Assembly: GCA_964519905.1 (NCBI GenBank) | Contig: CAZFLN010000006.1 | Location: 7,068 to 71,067, forward strand | DNA: 64,000 nt | Direction: 5' to 3' | DNA from: CAZFLN01 sp964519905 | GTDB lineage: Bacteria > Patescibacteriota > Microgenomatia > UBA1400 > UBA1396 | Shown here: positions 8,509-16,821 of the stretch, piece after piece | Position numbering within the stretch: position 1 is the stretch's first letter | Layout: every line of letters begins with the position of its first letter | Position numbers and translations under genes: made by a program | Notes under the pieces: generated by a model | Seen by the model: only the letters and a program-made list of their open reading frames with translations | The model's database searches: none | Told to the model about the DNA's origin: nothing

Positions 8509-10482
8509 TTACACTACCTTGAAGTCAATATCTGCTCGTTCAAGATTGAGAATAGTGTTTGTTTTTAGATCGTCATTATTCGCAAAAACGCGTTCTAAAA
8601 AGATAACCTTTGCAGGTTTTCCTCGTTCGAGAAAATCGATAAAATCTCTGGTAACTGTCCCTTTCAGGCAAACAACCAACTTATTATTTCCAACAACGAA
8701 ATATGTCACGCCGGCTTGCTCTGATCGTTTAACAGGTTCAGTGAGTTCGAGGCCAGATTTAAGTATGAGTTCGTACAAGAGATTGCTCTGGTTAGCATCT
8801 GGGCTGGTGTTTTCTACTGAGAGTTTAAGTTGTTGAGTAAGTTGCATTGGATTAACAACAGATTGATTCCAGACTTCGAAGTTACTCGCTTTGAGTCTAA
8901 AAAACTTGACACCGACCTGAGATGCTATTTTTCTAATTCTTTCAATAGATATCTCAGAAATGGTTCTGTACCCCAAACGAAAAGCTTCTGAGTTTTCATC
9001 TATTTTTTCTGGAAGTTGAACCATAATAAAATTTCTATCTTGGCCATCTTTTTCATTTAGTTCTATTAAGGCGTGTGCCGTTGTGGCAGACCCAGCAAAG
9101 AAGTCCATAACTAAGTCATTCTTACCCGATCCGATACTAATCAGATAGCTGATAAGGTCTTTAGGTTTTGGATAATCAAAAATAATTCCGTTTTTCTCCA
9201 ACTCAGAGCGCATTTTCTCTGTTGTTCCAAAGTTCCTTAATACGGACAGGATATTGCGAGCTTTTTCCCTCTCTCTTCTATAATAAAGAACACCTTTCTC
9301 AGAAAGAAAGAATGACAATCTATCACCGTTATCCATTATCGGGTTACAATTGTTTTCAATAAATTGTTTTAGTTTGTTTACATTAGCCCAACCACTAAAC
9401 AATTTGCACGGCGCAAGTAACTTGCTATTTTTTACAGTGAGTTTACCAATTCTTACTGGGTATGATGCTGACCACTTTTCAGTAATTTGCCTTGAAATAT
9501 AGCCAAGCTTCTTCACATCACTGAAATAACCCTCAGGCAGATCAGAGCTTTCTAAACTAATTTCATCTATTGAACATGGGAAACCTATTGGTAACTCAAT
9601 CTCGCTTGGTGGATTGGCGGGACCATTTTTTGTAATTGAATTTTCAGCATATCCCTTCCACAAATTACTATCTTTTCTTGTATTAGGATCAACAACTTGT
9701 TCCAATTTAGCCCGGTTGCTATTCTTAGCATAAAGAATGATGTACTCATGGTTTATTTTAACGTCCAGTTGATTGTCAGTATGTCCGTCAGTGTTCCAGA
9801 CAAACTGTGTAATAAAGTTTTCTTCCCCAAATATCTCGTCCATTATTATTCTTAGATTGTGGACTTCATGATCATCCATGCTAATAAATACCAGTCCGTC
9901 TTGTCGAAGCAAATTTCTGGCCAAAAATAATCGGGGATACATCATATTCAGCCAGTCAGAGTGGTAATGCCCGTTATCGCGAGTGTTACGTCGTAGGGCA
10001 GTGTCTTTTAAGAGATCGCCGTTGTCATTGCGTTGGCCAGATTCAGCTTCATAGGTTGTTTTATCTTGCTTGAAATTGTCATTATAAATAAAATCATTAC
10101 CGGTGTTATATGGGGGATCAATATAAATCATCTTAATCTTGCCATAATAAGAACGCTGCAATATACGCAAAACTTCTAGGTTGTCACCTTCTATGAAAAG
10201 GTTTTTTGTGGTATCAAAGTTGACTGATTCCTGGGGAAGAGGGGCTAAAGTAGCACTGGTAGTTTTTTGAATTTCCCGGAAAACATTAGACTTTCCCGCC
10301 CAATTCAATCCATATCTTTCTGTGCCACTGCTTACTTGTTCTCCCAGGGTTTGCTTGAGCTTATCCGGATCAATTTTACCCTCACTGAATACTTCTGGGA
10401 ATTGTTCCTTCAGTTGTTGGAGTAATTCCTCTTGAGGATTAATTGATTTACCATTCATCTTTGGAGTGTTCATATCACTCAT
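8509..10482 (-). CDS. type III DNA adenine methyltransferase, Mod subunit
   Basis: About 657 residues. Catalytic DPPY lies in MIYIDPPYNTG near residue 122. The SAM-binding motif DFFAGSATTAHAL comes late in the chain, which is the beta-class order typical of type III Mod N6-adenine methyltransferases. The variable centre should hold the target-recognition domain. Mod methylates one strand of an asymmetric site and supplies specificity to Res. The frame is open to 10515, but the ATG at 10482 gives the better N-terminus (MSDMNTPKM). Translation of res is probably coupled to it. Confidence 0.93.
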   Translation of the reverse strand: MSDMNTPKMNGKSINPQEELLQQLKEQFPEVFSEGKIDPDKLKQTLGEQVSSGTERYGLNWAGKSNVFREIQKTTSATLAPLPQESVNFDTTKNLFIEGDNLEVLRILQRSYYGKIKMIYIDPPYNTGNDFIYNDNFKQDKTTYEAESGQRNDNGDLLKDTALRRNTRDNGHYHSDWLNMMYPRLFLARNLLRQDGLVFISMDDHEVHNLRIIMDEIFGEENFITQFVWNTDGHTDNQLDVKINHEYIILYAKNSNRAKLEQVVDPNTRKDSNLWKGYAENSITKNGPANPPSEIELPIGFPCSIDEISLESSDLPEGYFSDVKKLGYISRQITEKWSASYPVRIGKLTVKNSKLLAPCKLFSGWANVNKLKQFIENNCNPIMDNGDRLSFFLSEKGVLYYRREREKARNILSVLRNFGTTEKMRSELEKNGIIFDYPKPKDLISYLISIGSGKNDLVMDFFAGSATTAHALIELNEKDGQDRNFIMVQLPEKIDENSEAFRLGYRTISEISIERIRKIASQVGVKFFRLKASNFEVWNQSVVNPMQLTQQLKLSVENTSPDANQSNLLYELILKSGLELTEPVKRSEQAGVTYFVVGNNKLVVCLKGTVTRDFIDFLERGKPAKVIFLERVFANNDDLKTNTILNLERADIDFKVV

Positions 10483-10730
10483 TCTAACAACGAACGGCCT
10501 GACGTGAAAGCGCAATATGTGTCAAAGTGATATACTTCATAACTTCTTCAAAGCTTTTTAAGCTATAAGTGCAGTTTTTCAAATCCTAACAATCTAATAG
10601 GATTGGTTGTAGACATAATCAAGATTTAATCATTATTTCCTTTTTAAGTAAGCGCTTGTTTGAGATATAACGAGCGGATAAGTTAGTTATGACCTAATCC
10701 CAGTTTTTCGAAACCGGGTATGGTCAAAAA

Positions 10731-10773
10731 ACCTGAAAGATAAACAACCCTCGCTGAGGAGTATCTTTCAGGT
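10731..10773. repeat. perfect 12-bp inverted repeat with nested hairpin
   Basis: ACCTGAAAGATA (10731-10742) and TATCTTTCAGGT (10762-10773) are exact reverse complements. The 19-base spacer contains its own CCTC-GCT-GAGG hairpin. It lies between mod and the E1 left end, and no U tract follows, so it is not a standard terminator. It may be a protein-binding or recombination site near the right end of the older element. Nothing gene-like is seen in the rest of 10516-10863. Confidence 0.5.
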
Positions 10774-10863
10774 CATGTCAGGAAACTGGCATGCGTGGCA
10801 ATACGGTACTCGGCGGGGGCTTTTTGCCACTCCCAAACGAGTCGCCTCGAACCTTACGATACT

Positions 10864-10882
10864 TGTGACCCCACGGAGATTC
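10864..10882. repeat. attL of element E1: 19-bp copy of the tRNA-Glu 3' end
   Basis: TGTGACCCCACGGAGATTC here is identical to 20999-21017, where it includes the 3' end of the minus-strand tRNA-Glu(CTC). Identity breaks on both sides of the 19 bases. The spacing is 10,135 bp and the enclosed segment carries a serine recombinase at its right end, so the pair is the attachment-site duplication left by integration. Whether the cross-over occurs within this core cannot be placed more precisely. Confidence 0.88.
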
Positions 10883-11119
10883 ACCCCAAGAGTATTTCTC
10901 AGGTTTGCTTCACTCCGTTTGCAAACTTGAAGTGCACGAACTCGCGACTTCGTATCAAACCATGAGATTTCAGCTACAAAAATAGTCGCTCAGGCGACTT
11001 TTTTTGTACCTGTGACCCAAAGGGTTTGGGATTGGAACCAGATTCTTCGTGATCTGGTCGACCTGTTCGACACCTTCCGCCAAGACGTAATGCTACCTGA
11101 TGTTAAGTACTCCGTCTAG
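10865..11119 (+). other. E1 left end: in-frame C-terminal tail for the recombinase in the circular element
   Basis: The frame of the recombinase gene at 21000 (GTG ACC CCA...) corresponds exactly to position 10865 here. Joining the ends would extend the protein as TPRRF-TPRVFLRFASLRLQT and stop at TGA 10928-10930. The frame then stays open to TAG at 11117-11119, encoding WDWNQILRDLVDLFDT and ending KYSV. That resembles the tail at the E2 left end (NWNTLLEYLRKLTET, ending QISV). The related sequence at 3390-3668 has TAT where E1 has TGA. The part downstream of TGA may be a remnant, a separate small ORF starting GTG 11012, or read through. Confidence 0.6.
10978..11006 (+). terminator. intrinsic terminator at the E1 left end
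   Basis: AGTCGC (10984-10989), TCAG loop, GCGACT, then a run of Ts, with As on the 5' side that extend the pairing. In the circular element it would sit ~50 bases after the recombinase stop, so it probably terminates that gene's transcript. A counterpart with different but still paired arms is at 3512-3539. Confidence 0.7.
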
Positions 11120-11139
11120 GGAATAGAACCGGTGTAATA

Positions 11140-14100
11140 CTATCCCCATTTAGTAGCATGGAGCTCTGCCTCTTGATCTTCTCTGACGGCTTCACGGGCA
11201 TAAGAATCAGCGATAGCTTTCAGAATCGAAGCTGTTATTGGCCAGTCAGGTGCTACATTTTCGCTCATCTCCTGATATTTTTCGGCAAGAGATCTTTCTT
11301 GAGTTCCACCATCATACGGACCACGTGTGGTAACGCCTCGGTTATTGTAAACGTAGCTTTGGATGTGCCGATTAATTACGCTGTTGTCGAGTTCTTCTAT
11401 GATCTTTCTTGCCGCTGTGTGTGGCCAGCAACCATCAGTATCATATGGCGTCTTTGCTAGCACGCTTGCTAATTCCAAGTCGCAACCGGTTGTGAGACTC
11501 TGCTCGGCACAAGATTTTCTGGCAGTTTCAACCCAAGTAGATAGCTCCTTCGCGTCAAGAGCCCCTTCTTCATTTGTTCCAGGAAATCCTTCCCAAGAAT
11601 CAAGTACGTTTTTTGCATTTCTCGCCAAGTTACTGGATTGATCAGAATTAAGACCCGCATGTTTCGGGTTGGCCTTCCTATCGTCCCTTTTGTAAACCAT
11701 GCCGACAAGGTCACAAAAGAATGCCGGATCTTTTTCGAGCAGCTTGTGAATCGAGAAGGATGTTCTTTCGTTGTCCCTCATTCCTCGGAAAAGCGACGCG
11801 CAAGGCCATTCCAGCTTAGCAATCTCTTCATCCGTGAGTTCTTTGCGCTCTTGCAGCTGCCTGAAAACGTTGGATAGGTAATATTCGGTCATGCTGTCTG
11901 CATGGCGATCTTCAGAGGGAATGGCAAGTAAATCGAGAATAATTTGTCGGAGCAGATTGCTTGGCAATGAAACAACATGATCGCCGGCGATTTCCAATGC
12001 TGCCTGAGGTCGTTTGGCGAGAAGAAACTTTTCAGCGGCAATTTGCGCGTTCTCGTTCGAGTGACCTGGCGTATAACCTCTGGCATGTTTCCAGTATTCT
12101 GCTTCAAGATCAATTCCAGCTTTTTCGACTTTCAACCAAGTATCTGGCCCTTCAGGGAGTCCAAGATATAGTTGCGCTGCGATCTCTGGTGTGTAAATGC
12201 CCTCATCTTTCAGTTTTTGGATAGCCGCTTCAACCCAAGCCACACCTTCTTTTTCTGTTCTTCCCCAAGAATAGGAAGAGATAAGCAGATGGTTTTTTGC
12301 GTGTTTGGCAAAGAAGAAGAGTACTCGATCGTCCTCTTCTTCATTCTTGATGGCTTTTCCCAGCGCTTGTCCCAAAACTCCAACGTATGAAATACCTGAA
12401 GAAAACTTGACGATCTCTTCAAGTGGTACTTTGTCTAGTACTTCTCTGGCAGCTTTTCCTCTTTGTACCGCAACTTCTTTGTCACCATCGGTCCGATCTC
12501 TACGACTCACCTCAGGCAAGTGTGGCCACGGATTATCTAGCAACCAACCAACTCGATCGAGTACATACTCTGGAGTAAATTTGGTGAGTAGCTTTTTGAG
12601 CGGCATGAGGTTCTTCCGCTCGGGCTTTTCGCCGTAACTACTAAGCCAATTCATTGCTTCCCGAATATGTGAACAGAGGAGTTTTACTTCATCAGGTGAG
12701 AGTTGGTCTTTGTCCATTTGGGTGAGAGTATTCATGAGAGCGGTTTGAATGTAATCTGGAAGGCGAGTAAATTCGTCCATAGCGTCAAGGATGTTTACTC
12801 TTGTGCACGCCAAACTCTCAAGTCTATTGACCAATTCTTTCTGATATTCCTGTGGATTTGTTTCCGGATCAAAGCCAGACCTCAAGATGCCGTAGTCCCG
12901 CCATCTGAAACGATACGCTTCAGTGAAGTGGCCCCCTGAATGATAAGACTTAGTAAAATTCCAAACGAGCTTTGCATCTTTTGATATGAGCCTGTCAATC
13001 TCTCGTATTCTTTCTGGTGCCGCTGCATAAGTTTGAGGCCAGATGGGCATGAAGATATCTGTCAAACTGTTTGCCGGTCGATTGCTGTATCTTCCCCCTG
13101 TGTCAATTGCGGCCATTCCTCTGAGAATTTCCACTGCACGAGAGAAATATGTAGAACTCCATGCAAGCGCTTCTAGTGCCCAAAGCAACCCACTGTGATT
13201 GCAGTCTCCAAACGGGCCGCCGTCATCGTCTTTCATCAAGTCAGAAAAAACTTGAGGATGCTTGGCAAGTTGTTTGCGTACCACTTCCAGAAAAACGTCG
13301 GGCGCTGCTTCTGCTAACAGTGGGGAAATATCCTTGAGTGAGGCCCAATGCTCCATTGTGGTCGCGGCCTCCAAAACCTCAGCTACGGTTTGATTGATCG
13401 TATCTTGAAGAGAAACGAGATTTGTCGCTCGGTCTCCCAATACTGAAACCATTGCCAGAGAGCCACAAAGTCCTTCCCTCAGCCAGTCGGAATGTAGTGG
13501 GGCTTTACCATAAACGGCTGCAGCCCATCGCTGATCAGCGGGTAGCTCATATTTAGGATCTTTTTTCAGCAAGACATCCTTCACGACCTGCTGATACCTC
13601 TGAAATATCGCCTCGTCGACATAGCGAGCAATGAGAAACCATGTGTCAATCGGTGACTTCAATACCCAAACATTTCCAACCTTGAGCAATGGCGGATCTG
13701 CCACTGTTAACAGGTTCCCCAGCTCTGAAAGATAATCCGTATACTTTTTACTAGCGATATATTCAACGATTTGTTGGTCTCCATCTTTCTTTTCATTCCA
13801 TGCACCAATGAAAAGAACGGGTAAAAGCAAGTGAGTGTTTTGAGGATTCACCCAAGGTGGATCTGTTATAGCTGGTGAAGGCGACATACGACGTCTCAAA
13901 ACTGGTAGACTCCTGCCGGAATCTCTGGAAAGTTTTCGGGCCTCAACCTCTCCAACACCGATTTTTTTAAGATTCTCCTGAATAGTGCCAATAAGTGGTC
14001 GAGGAAGGCGCCCAGCATCTCGCGTACTTGAAACGTTTGTTCCTGTACCCAGGAAGACATGATGGCCCTTTCTTACGGCCAAACCTACTAAATCATTGCA

Positions 14101-14922
14101 CTCGATCGTTACGGCCAAGATGAGCGAGGTTTGGTATGTATCAAGAATATGTCGTAGATCAGCGGGGTTCTCGACGTAAAGACTTTTGGAGAGTGAGCGC
14201 AATCTCTCGTCATCTGGTAGTCTGGAGAAAGAACTGTATAGAAAAGCAAACGGTTCGTCAGCAGAATCACCTTGAAGCGACAGAATAGCAGGTGGCTTGT
14301 TGAGCCAGCCATGAACAATCTCTACATGATTGTCTCTTCCACCCAGCACAACTTCAGCCGAAAGTGGTGGGTTTGTTGATTCCGACCATTCTTCCCAAAA
14401 GCTCTCCAAGCTCCGTATTCCGCCTGCGCTCGCCTTTCCCAGGCGTTTGGCAAGCCATAAACCCACGGCAGGCGCCTGATCGAGCCAGAGTGCAAGGTCA
14501 TCGGCATCGATAGCCCTTACTGATTTCCAATGGTTGGATGCAGCCTTGCTGGTTGCCCACTCATGTCGTTTTGGCCAACGTCGTGGCGTTACAAAAACGA
14601 AAGATGTATCTTTGGGTGTCAGAGCCAACGAGTCAGCGACCCTTTTCGTGTAATCATCGTCAGCTTTTTTCTTGGGCGACTCCTTTGTGCCCATTTCCCA
14701 ACCAGAAACGCCATCAGGGAGATAGGGGGATGATGATGCAATGTTCAACCTGCCGTCCCATCCGGGAGTTGCCACACTGTCTTGTTCAGGGAAAGAAACT
14801 TCACTAACAGAATTAGCTGTTGCCAAAACAAGGCGTCGTAGGAGTTGGGGCAAAAAAGAGGCGCAATCTCTTTGATTACTTTCACTCCAAGACTTGATAT
14901 CACCGGCACTTATCCATTGCAT
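11140..14922 (-). CDS. very large (1260 aa) putative defence protein, N-terminal domain plus helical repeats
   Basis: I do not recognise a named family. The N-terminal ~170 residues (FPEQDSVATPGWDGRL, then GWEMGTKESPKKKADDDYTKR, FVFVTPRRW, DADDLALWLDQAPAV) look like the domain found at the start of many 1200-1500-residue bacterial proteins. The D...E...K pattern in GWDG/WEMG/KKKAD is compatible with a PD-(D/E)xK nuclease fold. A following segment (AILSLQGDSADEPFAFLY) sits where a P-loop would be but lacks GK[ST]. The rest is alpha-helical, HEAT/TPR-like. It is transcribed toward the left end of E1 and is its main cargo. An anti-invader role is inferred from size, architecture and context. Confidence 0.75.
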   Translation of the reverse strand: MQWISAGDIKSWSESNQRDCASFLPQLLRRLVLATANSVSEVSFPEQDSVATPGWDGRLNIASSSPYLPDGVSGWEMGTKESPKKKADDDYTKRVADSLALTPKDTSFVFVTPRRWPKRHEWATSKAASNHWKSVRAIDADDLALWLDQAPAVGLWLAKRLGKASAGGIRSLESFWEEWSESTNPPLSAEVVLGGRDNHVEIVHGWLNKPPAILSLQGDSADEPFAFLYSSFSRLPDDERLRSLSKSLYVENPADLRHILDTYQTSLILAVTIECNDLVGLAVRKGHHVFLGTGTNVSSTRDAGRLPRPLIGTIQENLKKIGVGEVEARKLSRDSGRSLPVLRRRMSPSPAITDPPWVNPQNTHLLLPVLFIGAWNEKKDGDQQIVEYIASKKYTDYLSELGNLLTVADPPLLKVGNVWVLKSPIDTWFLIARYVDEAIFQRYQQVVKDVLLKKDPKYELPADQRWAAAVYGKAPLHSDWLREGLCGSLAMVSVLGDRATNLVSLQDTINQTVAEVLEAATTMEHWASLKDISPLLAEAAPDVFLEVVRKQLAKHPQVFSDLMKDDDGGPFGDCNHSGLLWALEALAWSSTYFSRAVEILRGMAAIDTGGRYSNRPANSLTDIFMPIWPQTYAAAPERIREIDRLISKDAKLVWNFTKSYHSGGHFTEAYRFRWRDYGILRSGFDPETNPQEYQKELVNRLESLACTRVNILDAMDEFTRLPDYIQTALMNTLTQMDKDQLSPDEVKLLCSHIREAMNWLSSYGEKPERKNLMPLKKLLTKFTPEYVLDRVGWLLDNPWPHLPEVSRRDRTDGDKEVAVQRGKAAREVLDKVPLEEIVKFSSGISYVGVLGQALGKAIKNEEEDDRVLFFFAKHAKNHLLISSYSWGRTEKEGVAWVEAAIQKLKDEGIYTPEIAAQLYLGLPEGPDTWLKVEKAGIDLEAEYWKHARGYTPGHSNENAQIAAEKFLLAKRPQAALEIAGDHVVSLPSNLLRQIILDLLAIPSEDRHADSMTEYYLSNVFRQLQERKELTDEEIAKLEWPCASLFRGMRDNERTSFSIHKLLEKDPAFFCDLVGMVYKRDDRKANPKHAGLNSDQSSNLARNAKNVLDSWEGFPGTNEEGALDAKELSTWVETARKSCAEQSLTTGCDLELASVLAKTPYDTDGCWPHTAARKIIEELDNSVINRHIQSYVYNNRGVTTRGPYDGGTQERSLAEKYQEMSENVAPDWPITASILKAIADSYAREAVREDQEAELHATKWG

Positions 14923-14999
14923 ACGGCATCATTCTAGTCCCAATTTTCCCCGAAGTGAATCAGTAATGTTGTGCATCAAAACTGTGTAAAATCTTGAGT

Positions 15000-15371
15000 A
15001 TGCGCGTAAAACGAGGGAGACCATCCCTTCTCACGGAATCTGTCCAAAATCAATTAAAACAAGCGTTTCTGGTCGGCGCAACCGACGACGAAGCTTGTTT
15101 AGTGGTGGGAATTGCCCCAAGCACACTCTATAAATTCCAGGAGAAAAACCCGTCATTTTCGGAGCAAAAACGACTATGGAAGCGTTCTCCAGTTTTTCGC
15201 GCCAAGGCGACGATCGTCCGCAATCTCGACAATGTCGATGTGGCCAAGTGGTACTTGGAACGTAGAGCCAAAGATGAGTTTTCGACAAAACACGAGTTGG
15301 AAGGGATTTCCGACAATACACCAATCCAAGTAATATTTAGGGGAAAAGATGAAGACAAGGCAAACGTTTAG
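15000..15371 (+). CDS. small helix-turn-helix DNA-binding protein, terminase-small-subunit-like
   Basis: A 123-residue protein. The N-terminal half (DDEACLVVGIAPSTLYKFQEKNP) is a helix-turn-helix of the type that recruits DNA in phage terminase small subunits and homeodomain-like resolvase C-termini. The second half, KWYLERRAKDEFSTKHELEG, resembles the ending of terminase-small-like proteins. No terminase large subunit or other phage gene is in E1, so it is more likely a regulator or an element maintenance factor. ATG 15000 is chosen over TTG 14994 because TAAAAT (14987-14992) ends seven bases before it. It converges on the XRE gene with a 4-base overlap. Confidence 0.72.
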   Translation: MRVKRGRPSLLTESVQNQLKQAFLVGATDDEACLVVGIAPSTLYKFQEKNPSFSEQKRLWKRSPVFRAKATIVRNLDNVDVAKWYLERRAKDEFSTKHELEGISDNTPIQVIFRGKDEDKANV

Positions 15372-15625
15372 AAATTCACAAGATCATTGAGCGTTTTGCC
15401 CAAGGCCTTGGCGATCTTCCACAAGACAAAAACGGTTGGATGATACTTCCCGGCTTCAAGATGAGCGACGTATGCGGAATGAAGCTTGGCTCTACCGCCC
15501 AGCTCTTCCTGTGAGATACCTTTGCTTTTCCGAGCGTCACGAATATTACCAGCTAATCTTTGGGTGAATTCTTTACGGACTTTGGTGTTGTCTCCGTCTG
15601 TTTCAGGGAGATTTATCGTATTCAT
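15368..15625 (-). CDS. XRE-family HTH transcriptional regulator
   Basis: An 85-residue Cro/CI-type protein. The region IRDARKSKGISQEELGGRAKLHSAYVAHLEAGKYHPTV is the helix-turn-helix domain, with Q-E-E-L and S-x-x-Y-V as the turn and recognition-helix elements. The frame extends to 15757, but ATG 15625 gives the compact domain and leaves a divergent promoter region. A perfect 14-bp palindrome at 15658-15671 lies between its start and the divergent gene at 15702, a probable autoregulatory operator. It probably controls part of E1. Confidence 0.85.
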   Translation of the reverse strand: MNTINLPETDGDNTKVRKEFTQRLAGNIRDARKSKGISQEELGGRAKLHSAYVAHLEAGKYHPTVFVLWKIAKALGKTLNDLVNF

Positions 15626-15657
15626 TTCAACAATTATTTTCCTGGTGATTAGAGGCT

Positions 15658-15671
15658 TACGCCATGGCGTA
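15658..15671. promoter_or_regulatory. 14-bp perfect palindrome, candidate XRE operator
   Basis: TACGCCATGGCGTA is its own reverse complement. It sits in the divergent promoter region, 17 bases upstream of TATGAT (15688-15693), the -10 element of the gene at 15702. It would thus overlap the -35 region, a typical place for a repressor site. Confidence 0.6.
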
Positions 15672-15701
15672 GTCATCAAGTTAGTGATATGATCTCTGGT
15701 G

Positions 15702-16580
15702 ATGAAGAAGACCAAAAAAGCATTCGCCCACGGTGTGAATTGGAAATCTCGGCCCATTCAGTTACGGGCAGGTTTCTTAATTCTTGTCCTCTCGCTCATT
15801 CTCTACAAAGCAGTTCCCGGAGTGGTTCGTGCCTACGACGTTCAAAAGGTAAACCAAGCCATTCAGGAAGCCGAGACATTGGCAAAAGCAGGACAAACCG
15901 AGGAAGCTGTATTGGTACTCCAATCTACGTCCTCCCGATACATGACCCAAGAACAGGCGGAGAAAATCACCTCTCAGTTTGGTGAGTTGGCAAACCCACC
16001 GGCCAAAGGTATGAGCTTCGATGATTTCGATCAAATGTTGAAAGATCGAGGAGAACCAGGAATCTTAGGCTCACCTGCGCCAAAACCGTCACAGGTACCA
16101 AAGCAAATACCAACGCCCTTACCCACAGCGCTTCCAACCGTAAACGCCAATCCACAAGTGCGCTGCTATTACGACAGTCGCTGCGGTGGTACGAAGATCA
16201 CAACCAAAGACGAATGCCTGAATACTACCTGTTGCTATGACGGTTCAACTTGGAACATTAAATCGAAGACGGATTGCCAGAAACAATCGGACGAGGCGGC
16301 TCAAAAACAACTCGACGCCTGGAATACATCGCAATCCCAGATGCAGGCCGAAATTGAAGCCCTACAGAAGGCCACGGAAACCATTACTCAACAAAACGCT
16401 CAAACCCAAGCTGAGCTTCTCGAGGCATGTCGACAGCAAGCACAAAAAACCTATGCGCAACCGGCACAAGGGAGTCAAACTTCCACAACTGGTTACGTTG
16501 TTGGTGAATCACCGGAGCAGCGACAAAAGCTTAATCAAGCTATGCAGCGTTGCCTGGATCTGTATGGAGGAGGACAATGA
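15702..16580 (+). CDS. membrane-anchored cysteine-rich coiled-coil protein
   Basis: About 292 residues, unknown family. One N-terminal membrane segment (AGFLILVLSLILYKAVPGVV) is followed by a helical stretch, a proline-rich linker (PAPKPSQVPKQIPTPLPTALP), a six-cysteine region (CYYDSRCGG, DECLNTTCCYDG, DCQKQ) and a C-terminal glutamine-rich coiled coil with two more cysteines. It is probably exported, with disulfides outside the cell. TATGAT lies eight bases before ATG 15702, or five before GTG 15699, so the mRNA should be leaderless. It overlaps the next gene by four bases (ATGA). Confidence 0.7.
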   Translation: MKKTKKAFAHGVNWKSRPIQLRAGFLILVLSLILYKAVPGVVRAYDVQKVNQAIQEAETLAKAGQTEEAVLVLQSTSSRYMTQEQAEKITSQFGELANPPAKGMSFDDFDQMLKDRGEPGILGSPAPKPSQVPKQIPTPLPTALPTVNANPQVRCYYDSRCGGTKITTKDECLNTTCCYDGSTWNIKSKTDCQKQSDEAAQKQLDAWNTSQSQMQAEIEALQKATETITQQNAQTQAELLEACRQQAQKTYAQPAQGSQTSTTGYVVGESPEQRQKLNQAMQRCLDLYGGGQ

Positions 16581-16816
16581 AAAAGTCGCACCTCCTATTC
16601 ATCGCAGTTGCTCTGTTGGCGTATTATCTGGGATATCGTTCAGGAATCGGCAACCAGGTGGCTCGATATGGCGATACTGGGTTGCCAAAGAATTGCCGGG
16701 CGCTAATTGCCACCAACATCAGTGGTTTTAAGTATAGCCAGTACACCGCAGAGGAAGCGCTTTACTCTATCGACCGTAACTGTGGTCCAGCTGGGCTTAT
16801 TTGGAATGAACGATGA
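16577..16816 (+). CDS. small single-pass membrane protein, 79 aa
   Basis: The ATG overlaps the upstream stop as ATGA and is preceded by GGAGGA, so it is translationally coupled. An N-terminal hydrophobic segment (LLFIAVALLAYYLGYRSG) is followed by a short exported domain with two cysteines (NCRAL, NCGPAG). Family unknown. It probably works with the cysteine-rich protein upstream. Confidence 0.65.
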   Translation: MKKSHLLFIAVALLAYYLGYRSGIGNQVARYGDTGLPKNCRALIATNISGFKYSQYTAEEALYSIDRNCGPAGLIWNER

Positions 16817-16821
16817 TGCAT

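Noticed and set aside
10928..10930. UGA recoded as glycine or tryptophan, as in some CPR lineages
   Set aside because: Many genes here end at TGA right at the next start (ATGA overlaps), and tryptophan and glycine use ordinary codons; one in-frame TGA is not evidence of a changed code.
14994..15371. Phage terminase small subunit as evidence of a prophage
   Set aside because: No other virion or packaging genes lie in E1; HTH similarity alone is insufficient.
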